64,000 nt of DNA from Bdellovibrio sp. 22V (lineage in GTDB: Bacteria > Bdellovibrionota > Bdellovibrionia > Bdellovibrionales > Bdellovibrionaceae). Positions 33,450 through 41,834 of the stretch are shown piece by piece. Numbering within the stretch: position 1 is the first letter of the stretch; each line of letters starts with the position of its first letter. A program made the translations under genes and the position numbers. The DNA is taken from NCBI RefSeq assembly GCF_030169785.1, contig NZ_CP125854.1, positions 2,108,001 through 2,172,000 of the forward strand, read 5' to 3'. The notes beneath the pieces are model-generated. The model was not told the origin of the DNA, made no database searches, and saw only the letters and a program-made list of their open reading frames with translations.

Positions 33450-33591
33450 CTTCCTCTTCTTTTGCTTCGGACAGTCCTCGCTCGTTTTAATTGTTACTTC
33501 GATTGGAATCTTTCGGCTCGATGTTGTTGCGTCGTTCTTACTTCGTTCTTTTTTTGCTGCGGAACTTGCAAAAGAAGAGGAAGTGGTGCCC
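33442..33591. repeat. 24-bp perfect inverted repeat beginning in the tRNA-Leu 3' end
   Basis: Arm 1 at 33442-33465 runs from the acceptor stem through CCA into downstream sequence. Arm 2 at 33568-33591 is its exact reverse complement. The interval of 102 bases is T-rich and non-coding. In RNA the arms could pair and sequester the tRNA 3' end. Confidence 0.85.
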
Positions 33592-33619
33592 TCCTTTTTT
33601 TGGGGGAGGGTAGTTTTTT
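33589..33619 (+). terminator. Terminator downstream of tRNA-Leu region
   Basis: CCCTCC pairs with GGGAGG across a T-rich loop and is followed by TAGTTTTTTA. It overlaps the last bases of inverted-repeat arm 2. Confidence 0.6.
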
Positions 33620-34031
33620 AGGATTTGATTTCTGCCCAGGTTTTGGCTTCTTGGTCTTTGGTGAACGTTCGCATTTCGGTGATTTTGCCGTTTTTGAATG
33701 TGAAACCGTCGGGGAAGCGGGCGTCGATCCATTCGGAGTTGTTTTTTAGTCGGACTCTGACGTGTAAGAAGGCGATGACTTTATTGCCCATGCCTTGGAA
33801 GTGTTCGGGTTCGCAGCTTCCTTCGGCCCATGTTGCGCGGCCTTGTCTAAGATGTTTTTCAAAATCTGCCAGTCCGCGATAGGTGCCGGAGGAAGGAAAG
33901 CCTTCCGGCTCTGTGCGCTCGATTTGTGGATCAAAAAAACTCAGAGCTGTTTCAATGTCATTGCGGTTGATCGCCGCATAGACGGCTTTGAGTATTTCTA
34001 TTTCTTGAATATGGGAGTTTGGGGTCATCAT
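33618..34031 (-). CDS. SnoaL-like/NTF2-fold protein
   Basis: A 137-residue protein with the start IEILKAVYAAINRNDIETALSFFDPQIERTEPEG and the end DGFTFKNGKITEMRTF, typical of SnoaL-like polyketide-cyclase/NTF2-fold proteins. These bind small ligands or act as isomerases; the specific role cannot be read. The thioesterase gene lies 2 bases upstream, so both are probably one transcript. Confidence 0.88.
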   Translation of the reverse strand: MMTPNSHIQEIEILKAVYAAINRNDIETALSFFDPQIERTEPEGFPSSGTYRGLADFEKHLRQGRATWAEGSCEPEHFQGMGNKVIAFLHVRVRLKNNSEWIDARFPDGFTFKNGKITEMRTFTKDQEAKTWAEIKS

Positions 34032-34033
34032 GA

Positions 34034-34465
34034 TTATTTAACTTTCTGAACGACCGCGATCGTGAGTCGGCTGATGCACACGAGCTTATCGTCTTCACTT
34101 GTGATTTTGATTTCCCATACTTGCGTTGTTCTTCCCAAATGAATTGGCGTTGCACGGCCGGTGACGGTGCATGACCGTACGGAGCGAATGTGATTGGCAT
34201 TGATATCAAGACCCACACAGAAATGACCTTCGGGAGCGTAAAGTTGCGCGGCGATCGAGCCCAAGCTTTCGGCAAGCACTACGGAGGCTCCACCATGCAA
34301 GATGCCGTAAGGTTGGTGCGTGCGATGGTCGACCGGCATTGTGCCTTCAAGCAGGCCGTCCTCGACTTTTGTGATGCGAATGCCGAGTGTTTCCAGCATT
34401 GTGTTTTTTGAAAGAGCATTGAGTTCATCAACAGTCGCTTTTTTTCTTTGAATTTCCATGCGCAC
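34034..34465 (-). CDS. Hotdog-fold acyl-CoA thioesterase (PaaI/YdiI-like)
   Basis: A 143-residue hotdog protein. THQPYGILHGGASVVLAESLGSIAA carries the family motif (HGG and the catalytic acidic residue in LAES), and INANHIRSVRSCTVTGRATPIHLGRTTQVWEIKI is the second half. Relatives hydrolyse DHNA-CoA, phenylacetyl-CoA or related thioesters in the cytoplasm. Confidence 0.9.
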   Translation of the reverse strand: MRMEIQRKKATVDELNALSKNTMLETLGIRITKVEDGLLEGTMPVDHRTHQPYGILHGGASVVLAESLGSIAAQLYAPEGHFCVGLDINANHIRSVRSCTVTGRATPIHLGRTTQVWEIKITSEDDKLVCISRLTIAVVQKVK

Positions 34466-34491
34466 CTCTGTCGATATTCTAAAAAGAAAAT

Positions 34492-35172
34492 CTAAGAGGT
34501 CAAGGAAGCGATAAATTGGCGCATGTCCTCGGGGAGAGGGCTTTCAATTACGAGGTTCTCGTGCGTGAAGGGATGTGTGAACTCCAGACGCAGAGCATGT
34601 AACATAAGTCTTGGAGCTGCGGGCTTTTGGGGAGAGGGGTAAATGTCATCACCAAAAATCCCCATGCCGTTTTCAGAGAGATGCACGCGAATCTGATGCA
34701 TACGTCCTGAGAGCGGTTTGGCTTCGACAAGCAGACCCTTCGTATAAGTTTCAATTCGACGAAAAACTGTGTGAGCCTTATCGCCGCCGGAGCGCACGGA
34801 TTTCATTTTCATTTTTTTCAGAACAGGATCGCGGACCTCGGCGAGATGATTTTGAACCTCCCAGTTCGCGGGAGATTTCTTTGACTGAGTCACACACAGG
34901 TAAGTTTTTTGGATCTTGTGCTTCTTAAACATCTCTGCCAGAGGCTCATTGGCGATTTTATTTTTCGCGAAAATCATCACGCCCGATGTGTCGCGGTCCA
35001 AACGGTGATGAAGAGCTAAATAAAAATCTTTTCCGCGCTCTTCTTGGAGTTGTTTTTTTAAGAGAGTGAAAAAATCCGGCCGGCGTTTATCGACGGTGGG
35101 TTGTGAAGGAAGGCCTGCGGGTTTTTCCGCAGCGATGAAGTATTCGTCCTCGAAGAGGATATTCAAATTCAT
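34492..35172 (-). CDS. RluA-family pseudouridine synthase
   Basis: A 226-residue enzyme that isomerises uridine in rRNA or tRNA. LHHRLDRDTSGVMIFAKN contains the catalytic Asp; EDEYFIAAEKPAGLPSQPT and PLSGRMHQIRVHLSENGMGIFGDDIY are further family motifs. There is no S4 domain, as in RluA/TruC-like members. The target site is undetermined. It overlaps the upstream HNH nuclease gene by 4 bases. Confidence 0.93.
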   Translation of the reverse strand: MNLNILFEDEYFIAAEKPAGLPSQPTVDKRRPDFFTLLKKQLQEERGKDFYLALHHRLDRDTSGVMIFAKNKIANEPLAEMFKKHKIQKTYLCVTQSKKSPANWEVQNHLAEVRDPVLKKMKMKSVRSGGDKAHTVFRRIETYTKGLLVEAKPLSGRMHQIRVHLSENGMGIFGDDIYPSPQKPAAPRLMLHALRLEFTHPFTHENLVIESPLPEDMRQFIASLTS

Positions 35173-36059
35173 CGCTTATTGATCATGCAGAATTCGAGAT
35201 TGTCGTTGATGTATTGTCTTTGACTCTCAAGTTCTGTTTTGGAAATACGGAAATTAGAGACTTTGCAGCCGTAGTTTGTGACGACTTCGTGAATGGCTTG
35301 CGCCTCATCCGGGTTCATCGTCAAGCCCCAGATCAATTTCACAGTCAGCCAGTCTTTAACATACTGACAGCGGTAAGAAAGTTCCGTTGGAAGATATCGG
35401 TCTGGAGCACGGTCGCCCTTAGATGTGTTCTCGCGAACAGAAGCTGGAATCAGATGATTTCTGTAGCCCATGTAGTTCGCATAAAGACAGCGCGTTTTAT
35501 AATCCCATTTCCAAGCGCCAGACACGTAAGCGTTCTTGAGTGGCACCATGTGATCAATTTGGATTTCGCGGGAAGAAGTAAATTCTTTATTGGAATAAGG
35601 ATCTAGCCAGCGACCTGTTTCAACGACGCATTGGCGATCGCCGCGGTAAGTGATTTCCTCTTCACTATCACGCACTAAAACTTTCGCGCGCGTGTTCATG
35701 CACGTGTCGTCTGTAGGATCATTGATCCAGCGGCCAAAGTGCAATTTGCGGATGTAGCCTTCTTCTGGAAGAGCGAGGTCTTCATTGTGAATCGTCCAGC
35801 GCAGAAGATTCACGAGAACTTTTTTAGTTACTTTAATAAATTGGTGAGCATCAAAAACCGGAGAGAACTCGCTGAATGAGTGAGCCGCTGTACGGCGACC
35901 ATTGCCGTCTTCGAGATGTTCTTCGTTGACCGTGTAGTACTCGTGGTAAACCGGTAGGGGCTTTTGCGGTGTGAGCTGTTGCTGCTGACCTGAGGACGAT
36001 GCGTGGCTTTGAAGTGCCAACAGCGTCAGTATCAGAATCAATGCCTTTTGAAGTTTCAT
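35169..36059 (-). CDS. Secreted HNH endonuclease family protein
   Basis: ATG 36059 has GGAGGGGGA upstream and starts a signal peptide (MKLQKALILILTLLALQSHA). The 296-residue protein contains REIQIDHMVPLKNAYVSGAW and YMGYRNHLIPASVRENTSKGDRAPDRYLP, an HNH/DUF1524-like core (DHMVPL...N-H-L...N-x-x-K-G-D) found in secreted nucleases. Cysteines suggest disulfides. An exported nuclease fits degradation of prey or environmental DNA. In-frame codons upstream of 36059 have no ribosome site. It shares 4 bases with the RluA-type gene. Confidence 0.85.
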   Translation of the reverse strand: MKLQKALILILTLLALQSHASSSGQQQQLTPQKPLPVYHEYYTVNEEHLEDGNGRRTAAHSFSEFSPVFDAHQFIKVTKKVLVNLLRWTIHNEDLALPEEGYIRKLHFGRWINDPTDDTCMNTRAKVLVRDSEEEITYRGDRQCVVETGRWLDPYSNKEFTSSREIQIDHMVPLKNAYVSGAWKWDYKTRCLYANYMGYRNHLIPASVRENTSKGDRAPDRYLPTELSYRCQYVKDWLTVKLIWGLTMNPDEAQAIHEVVTNYGCKVSNFRISKTELESQRQYINDNLEFCMINKR

Positions 36060-36334
36060 TCGGGTCCCCCTCCGCGAATCGGACACAATAAAGCACGACT
36101 TCCTTTGTGGATTCAAGGAAACAATTTGTCAGGATTTTGTTGTTTTTACATGCATCGCGTTAAGTATGCAATATGAGGACGATTTGCTGTTTATTTGCGC
36201 AAATTTAATCTGCCGTTCTGCGCATAATATTATTCGCGTGAAGAATATATAGGGTCCGGGGGCCGTTTTCTGTTGTTGTGCAGGGGCGCGGTTTATCGTT
36301 AAGCTTGAATCCATCATATAGAGGAGAGGCATCC

Positions 36335-36523
36335 ATGAACTTCAAAACACTTATTATGACAGCGGCAGTAGCTTTGACTTTGGCGGCTTGCGCGCAAAAA
36401 GCTCACCAACACGCAGGTTGCAACTGCGGTCACAGCGAAGCAAAAGCAGAAGCGAAATGCTCTGGCACAGAGTGCGCCGTTGATAAGAAATGTGCGGAGT
36501 GCACACAAGCCGCAGCGAAGTAG
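36335..36523 (+). CDS. Small cysteine-rich lipoprotein
   Basis: A 62-residue protein from ATG 36335 (GAGGAGAGGC upstream). The signal peptide ends in LTLAAC, a lipobox. The mature part is rich in Cys, His, Lys and Ala: HQHAGCNCGH, AKCSGTECAVDKKCAEC. Seven cysteines besides the lipobox Cys could bind metal or form disulfides in the envelope. No family recognised. Confidence 0.75.
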   Translation: MNFKTLIMTAAVALTLAACAQKAHQHAGCNCGHSEAKAEAKCSGTECAVDKKCAECTQAAAK

Positions 36524-36548
36524 GCTCTGAATACTTTAGATTTTTAAG

Positions 36549-36576
36549 AAGCCCCTGAGAAATCAGGGGCTTTGTT
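36549..36576 (+). terminator. Rho-independent terminator
   Basis: AAGCCCCTGA-GAAA-TCAGGGGCTT: a 10-bp stem with a GAAA tetraloop and T-rich tail after the small lipoprotein gene. Confidence 0.92.
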
Positions 36577-36616
36577 GTTTTTGACGCAACCTCGTTTCAA
36601 GAGATCGTTAAGATTC

Positions 36617-36641
36617 AATCAAATGATTAAATCGTTTGATT
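36617..36641. promoter_or_regulatory. TetR operator of the efflux operon
   Basis: A 25-bp near-perfect palindrome (AATCAAA...TTTGATT, with GAT/ATC inside; only two symmetric mismatches besides the centre) lies 30 bases before the TetR gene. Confidence 0.75.
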
Positions 36642-36670
36642 AATAGGGGCCCGTAAATTACGGTGTCCAC

Positions 36671-37318
36671 ATGAACTCACTGCAAGAAATGACTCCGGAC
36701 GATGTTGGCGCTCGACAGAGAATCACAGAAGCAGCCATTGTGCTTTTTGCCAACGAAGGTCTGCACGGAACCAGTACGCGGGATATCGCGAAGCAATCAG
36801 GTTTAAATCTTAGTCTTATCAGTTACTACTTTGGCGGCAAAGAGGGGCTTTATCGCACGGTCATACAAGAATTCGTGCAAAAGATCTTTTTGCAAATTTC
36901 CAACGTCGTGAATGAGTTTGAACAAGACACTGTCAGCGAAAGAAGTTTGCGCAAAGCCATTCAATCGCTGATTCAAACTGTGATTGATTGTCGTGTCGCC
37001 AATCCGCATATGGCAAAGATTATGACTCGGGAAAAGCTGCAAGGTCTGCCGTTCTCTCGAGAAATTCACGAAACAATGATGACCGGTGCCGGTTTAAAAC
37101 TTGAATCCATAATTATTAAAGCGCAAGAGGCGGGGCTCGTAAAAAAGCAGATCAATCCGCGTTTCTTTATCCTCTGTTTGGTGGAGGGAATGCTGGGTTA
37201 CTTCAACATCGTCGATTGCAATTGCTCTTTCAATGACGGTTTGTATGCAAAACCAGAGCATAAAAATGAACTCATGAATCAGATTTCGCTATTGTTTTTA
37301 GAAGGGATTTTAGAATGA
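36671..37318 (+). CDS. TetR family regulator of RND efflux operon
   Basis: A 215-residue regulator; ARQRITEAAIVLFANEGLHGTSTRDIAKQSGLNLSLISYYFGGKEGLYR is the DNA-binding domain. The C-terminal domain (FLQISNVVNEFEQDTVS... HMAKIMTREKLQGLPFSREI) resembles TetR repressors of the CecR/DUF1956 type. ATGA overlap with the TolC-like gene and a palindrome upstream indicate autoregulation of the three-gene operon. Confidence 0.92.
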   Translation: MNSLQEMTPDDVGARQRITEAAIVLFANEGLHGTSTRDIAKQSGLNLSLISYYFGGKEGLYRTVIQEFVQKIFLQISNVVNEFEQDTVSERSLRKAIQSLIQTVIDCRVANPHMAKIMTREKLQGLPFSREIHETMMTGAGLKLESIIIKAQEAGLVKKQINPRFFILCLVEGMLGYFNIVDCNCSFNDGLYAKPEHKNELMNQISLLFLEGILE

Positions 37319-38733
37319 AAAAGGGAGCCCTCGTAGGTTTGTTCTTCTTAGCTTGGCAACCTCAGTCCTTCGCAATGAATTTGCAGGATTATTTAAAAGC
37401 TGTTGAAACCAGAAATAAAAGTCTTCAGGCATTCGATGCATCGACAGCCGCAGCCGAGTCGCGCAAAGAGGCGGGCGACATTGAACTTGTGCCGATGCTT
37501 TCAGCGGACGCGCAGTGGATCAGTGATAAGGCACCGCTCAGCCAGTTTGCGTTGATTGGCGCCACTGAAAGTAAATCCGCGCAGTACAGTCTGGGATTGG
37601 CGAAAAAGTTTTCTTCAGGAACCAGCGTCGCATTGTCGGCGATGGCCGCGGAGTTTGATAACGTCGGAGCGCCCGGTGTTTATCAAAAGTTCGGTGTCGG
37701 CTCTTTAGGAGTCGAGCTTTCGCAATCTCTCTGGAGAGACTTTTTCGGAAATGCCACTCGCTTAAGAAGACAGCGTGAAGACGCCGCCACATCAGCAGAG
37801 ACCGGTTCTTTTGATTTGCAAAAGAAAGCGGTTCTTGTCGGCGCGGAAGCCGCTTACTGGGATTATGTATACGCGAGTGAAAACCTTAAAGTCGGAAAAG
37901 CTTCTTTGGAGCGTGCGAAGCGTATTGAAAGCTGGACCCGCCGCCGTGTGAATGACGGTATTAGTGATCGCGCGGATCTATTGCAGGCGCAAGCTCTTGT
38001 GTCGACTCGTCAGTTGTTGTTGATCTCGACCGAAGATGAATTGGCGGCGGCGAAAAGAAAAGTGCGCGATTACCTGGAGCTGGCAGATTCCGAAGAGTTT
38101 CCCGAGATTACGGGCGACATCAATCAAAGCCGTGCTTTGAGCAGCATGATCACGGGGAAAAAAGGAAAAGTCGTAGCGATTGAAGCTTACCTGGCGTCAT
38201 TGCAGGCCAAAGCCCGTTCTTTAGCGGCTCGAGAAGTCGAAGATGCTTATCGTCCGGATCTTATCCTTGGCGGATCTTATAAAACCAATTCCTTGGAAGG
38301 GGATATGAATACCGCTGTCGGGCAATGGACGGATATGGACCGACCGACTGCGAAGGTGGGTTTGAGTTTCCGTTATCTTTTCGACACAGACGTAAAATCC
38401 TCCGCGCAAGAGGCCGCACGTGCGGAGGCGCTTGCTGCAAGACTTCAGAGTGAAAGAAAAATGCTTGAGAGTGACAGCGCATGGACAGAGCTCAATCGCC
38501 GTTACATCGAGCTGAGTAAACGTATTGAGGCCGCGGCTGAAACGTCCCGCTTGCAAACAGCAGCGGCGAAAGCGCAAACGGATCTTTTCAATAAAGGACG
38601 CTCGATCACAATGAACGTAATCAATGCAGAAGAAGATGCCGGTGTTGCGGAATTGAATTTAATCAGATTGAAATCGGAACAGAGAAAAATGGAGGCTCAA
38701 GGGCGCTTGTTTGTCGCTATTGAGGAGCAATAA
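37315..38733 (+). CDS. TolC-family outer membrane efflux protein
   Basis: A 472-residue protein with a signal peptide (GALVGLFFLAWQPQSFA) and two OEP repeats typical of TolC: long helical stretches (ETRNKSLQAFDASTAAAESRKEAG; AQALVSTRQLLLISTEDELAAAKRKVRDYL) and beta-strands (SAQYSLGLAKKFSSGTSVALSAMA). It would form the trimeric outer-membrane channel for the RND pump that starts at its last base. The order regulator-OMF-RND is unusual. Confidence 0.88.
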   Translation: MKKGALVGLFFLAWQPQSFAMNLQDYLKAVETRNKSLQAFDASTAAAESRKEAGDIELVPMLSADAQWISDKAPLSQFALIGATESKSAQYSLGLAKKFSSGTSVALSAMAAEFDNVGAPGVYQKFGVGSLGVELSQSLWRDFFGNATRLRRQREDAATSAETGSFDLQKKAVLVGAEAAYWDYVYASENLKVGKASLERAKRIESWTRRRVNDGISDRADLLQAQALVSTRQLLLISTEDELAAAKRKVRDYLELADSEEFPEITGDINQSRALSSMITGKKGKVVAIEAYLASLQAKARSLAAREVEDAYRPDLILGGSYKTNSLEGDMNTAVGQWTDMDRPTAKVGLSFRYLFDTDVKSSAQEAARAEALAARLQSERKMLESDSAWTELNRRYIELSKRIEAAAETSRLQTAAAKAQTDLFNKGRSITMNVINAEEDAGVAELNLIRLKSEQRKMEAQGRLFVAIEEQ

Positions 38734-41700
38734 TGAATTTACCAAGTCTTTCAATTAAAAGACCGATTTTTATTTCGAGTGTCGTCATCCTGATGCTGAT
38801 CCTGGGAGTGTTTTCATTGCGAAAAATGCCCGTGGATTTGTTTCCGGATGTGACCTTTCCAGTATTGATGGTGCAAGTGACCTATCCCGGCGCTTCTCCA
38901 CTGGATTTAGAGAAACAGGTTTCTAAACCTATTGAAGATGAAGTCGGAAGTCTTTCGGGACTAAAGACGCTGACTTCGAACAACTTAGACAGCGTCGCCG
39001 TGATTGTTTTGGAATTCCAATTGGGGACGGACATTCGCGAGATGGAACAAGAAGTTCGTAACCGTATCGGAAATATTCGCCGGGATTTGCCGACGGATAT
39101 CTACGAGCCGGTCATTCGCCGTTTCGACCCGGCCGATCAGCCGATTGTGACCTTGGCGTTGACGACGGATCTTGACGATGCCAAAGCCTACGACTTAGCC
39201 AACGAAGTAATTAAGCCTTTGTTCGAGCGTATTAAAGACGTGGGACAAGTGGATATCTTCGGTGGTCGTAAGCAAGAGATTCACGTCTTGATCGATAAGA
39301 ACCGTCTGCAAGACCGTAAGATTTCAATGCTGCAAGTGTCGCAGCGTATTTTGGACACGTCCAAAGATACGCCGATTGGAAAGATTGAAAATCCCAGTGA
39401 CGAAACGACTTTGCGAACAAGCGGGGAGTTTGATTCTCTTAAACAAATTGCGGAAGTAAACGTGAACTTCATAGGTTCCGACCGCGCTGTTTTGGTTGAA
39501 GACGTCGGCCGTGTTGTGCGCAGTCTTGAAGATCAAAAAACAATGGGGCGTATCAACGGGAAGAAAGCCTTGTTGCTCAACGTTTATAAACAACGTGGTG
39601 CAAATACGGTGGCTGTGGCTGAAGCCGTTAAAAAGAATATCGAAAAAGCCAACACCCTGATGAAAGACCGAAAAACCAACGCGCAGGTCACGATGGTGCG
39701 TGACAGCTCTCGTCCGATTCAATTGAACGTTTATGACGTTAAAGAATCTATTATTATCGGTATTATTCTTTGCGTGATTGTGGTGTTCTTCTTCTTGGGA
39801 TCCGCGCGTTCGACATTTATTACGGCGATGGCGTTACCGAACTCCCTTTTGGGCGGTTTCGTTATCATGTATGCGATGGGCTTTACGATCAACTTGATGA
39901 CCTTGTTGGCGTTGTCTTTGGCTGTTGGTCTTTTGATCGACGACGCGATCGTGGTGCGGGAAAATATTTTCCGTCATCTTGAGATGGGTAAAAAACCCAA
40001 AGATGCGGCATTAGACGGAACCAAAGAAGTGGCCATGGCCGTGATCGCGACAACTCTTGTGGTTATTGCGGTGTTTGGACCGATCTCTTTCTTGCAGGGG
40101 ATCGTCGGACAGTTCTTTAAACAGTTCGGTTTAACTGTCGTCTTTACAATGTTGATTTCGTTGTTTGACGCCTTTACGGTGGCGCCAATGCTTTCTGCTT
40201 ACATGGCTCATCCGAATGAGCATGTGAAGGGCACGGGCTTTGTCGGAAAAATGCTGACGGGCTTTGACCGTTTCCAAACTTGGCTGGAAGACATTTATGA
40301 AAAAGCGTTGAAGTATACGTTGCACCATCCGATCAAAATTTTGATCGCGGGCACATTGATCTTCTTTGGTTCTTTGGGAACGATTGCTTTCATTCCGAAA
40401 ACATTCTTGCCTTCTCCGGATAACGGGGAGTTTATGGTGAACATCGAGTTGCCTGTAGGCTCTTCGCTGATGGCGACCAGCAAGTTCACGGAAGAAGTCG
40501 AGAAGGTTTTTGAAGGAGATAAAGCGGTCGATATTATTCTGGCGATTGTGGGGAACACCAATAATGAGTCGAACAAATCGTCTTTGTTCGTTCGTTTGGT
40601 GGAGCGTAAAAATCGCAGCATGACGACAACGGATTACAAAGAAACTCTTCGTAAGAAGTTGGAGAAATTCAACGGCAAGTCTTCCGTGCAAATCGGTGAC
40701 ATTGATGCCGTGGGTTCGGGGGAAAAGCCCTTGAACGTGATCATTCAAGGTGAAAACCTGGAAGACCTCAATGCTTACGCAACAAAACTGGTTGAGAAAA
40801 TGAAAAAGATCCCGGGTCTGGTGGACGTTGATACAAACTTCCGCTCTGGGAAACCTGAATTCCACGTTGTCTTTGATCGTAAAAAATCAGAGGCTCTGGG
40901 CGTTTCGACGGTTGTTGCCGGTGGCGAGCTTCGTAACCGCACCGAAGGAAACGAACAGGCGATCTTCCGCGAAGACGGGATCGACTATAAAATCCGCGTT
41001 CGTTTTGAAGAGGCTTTCCGCGACTTGCGCACGCAGTTTGCGACCACGCTTGTGCCAAACTCGAACTACAATATGATTCCCCTTCCGCGTATTGCAAAAG
41101 GGGAAGAGGCCTTTGGTTATTCGCAGATCAATCGCCAAAACAAAGGCCGTTACATCCAAGTTTCAGGAAACTTGGCTAAAGGTGGTGCGTTAGGAACGAT
41201 TTCGACTGAGATTGAAAGAATTGTGAAGAAAGAATTGCCGCCTCCTCCGGGAATTGATTTTAGTTTCCGTGGACAGGCCGATGACTTTAAAGAGTTGATC
41301 GAAAACATGCTCTTGGCGATTTTCCTGGGTGTGACGTTTATTTACCTCGTGCTTGCGAGTTTGTATGAAAGCTTTATCACTCCGTTCTCGATTCTTCTGG
41401 CGTTGCCATTGGCGATGACGGGCGCCTTCTTGGCTCTTTTGATTTTCGGGAAGACGATTGATATCTTCTCGCTGATTGGGATCGTGCTCTTGCTTGGGGT
41501 CGTGGCGAAGAACTCGATCTTGCTTGTGGATTATACGAATCAGTTGATTCACGAGGGACTTGAGCGCAATGCCGCGCTTTTGAAAGCGTGCCGCACGCGT
41601 CTGCGTCCGATCTTGATGACGTCGCTCGCGTTGATCTCTGGGATGATTCCAATTGCGATTGGTTTGAACGAAGCCTCTGCGATGAGAACGTCCATGGGTA

Positions 41701-41834
41701 TTGCGATCATCGGCGGTTTGGTGAGTTCGACGCTTTTGACATTGCTGATTGTTCCAGCGGCGTTTGGCTTTATCGAAGACTTTAAAGCGTGGGTTCGCGC
41801 GAAACTTGCGAAGATCACGGGCTATCAGCCTTAA
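38733..41834 (+). CDS. RND-family efflux transporter (AcrB/HAE1-like)
   Basis: A 1033-residue inner-membrane pump with 12 transmembrane helices and two large periplasmic loops. The start SIKRPIFISSVVILMLILGVFSLRKMPVDLFPDV and LSLAVGLLIDDAIVVRENIFRHLEMG are RND signatures; the double Asp in TM4 (LLIDDAIVV) is the proton relay, and KNSILLVDYTNQL is the TM10 region. It is a drug/solute-proton antiporter of the HAE1 or related group. No membrane-fusion (adaptor) protein gene lies in the operon. The 3' end overlaps convergent selO by 4 bases. Confidence 0.95.
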   Translation: MNLPSLSIKRPIFISSVVILMLILGVFSLRKMPVDLFPDVTFPVLMVQVTYPGASPLDLEKQVSKPIEDEVGSLSGLKTLTSNNLDSVAVIVLEFQLGTDIREMEQEVRNRIGNIRRDLPTDIYEPVIRRFDPADQPIVTLALTTDLDDAKAYDLANEVIKPLFERIKDVGQVDIFGGRKQEIHVLIDKNRLQDRKISMLQVSQRILDTSKDTPIGKIENPSDETTLRTSGEFDSLKQIAEVNVNFIGSDRAVLVEDVGRVVRSLEDQKTMGRINGKKALLLNVYKQRGANTVAVAEAVKKNIEKANTLMKDRKTNAQVTMVRDSSRPIQLNVYDVKESIIIGIILCVIVVFFFLGSARSTFITAMALPNSLLGGFVIMYAMGFTINLMTLLALSLAVGLLIDDAIVVRENIFRHLEMGKKPKDAALDGTKEVAMAVIATTLVVIAVFGPISFLQGIVGQFFKQFGLTVVFTMLISLFDAFTVAPMLSAYMAHPNEHVKGTGFVGKMLTGFDRFQTWLEDIYEKALKYTLHHPIKILIAGTLIFFGSLGTIAFIPKTFLPSPDNGEFMVNIELPVGSSLMATSKFTEEVEKVFEGDKAVDIILAIVGNTNNESNKSSLFVRLVERKNRSMTTTDYKETLRKKLEKFNGKSSVQIGDIDAVGSGEKPLNVIIQGENLEDLNAYATKLVEKMKKIPGLVDVDTNFRSGKPEFHVVFDRKKSEALGVSTVVAGGELRNRTEGNEQAIFREDGIDYKIRVRFEEAFRDLRTQFATTLVPNSNYNMIPLPRIAKGEEAFGYSQINRQNKGRYIQVSGNLAKGGALGTISTEIERIVKKELPPPPGIDFSFRGQADDFKELIENMLLAIFLGVTFIYLVLASLYESFITPFSILLALPLAMTGAFLALLIFGKTIDIFSLIGIVLLLGVVAKNSILLVDYTNQLIHEGLERNAALLKACRTRLRPILMTSLALISGMIPIAIGLNEASAMRTSMGIAIIGGLVSSTLLTLLIVPAAFGFIEDFKAWVRAKLAKITGYQP

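Noticed and set aside
33358-33620. Phage or island attachment site at tRNA-Leu
   Set aside because: There is no integrase, and the repeat is inverted and close by, not a direct repeat flanking an island.
40131-40865. 244-codon antisense frame within the RND gene
   Set aside because: It is a shadow of the pump gene with unnatural composition and no ribosome site. Similar antisense frames in selO, htpG, kynA and other genes were dropped for the same reason.
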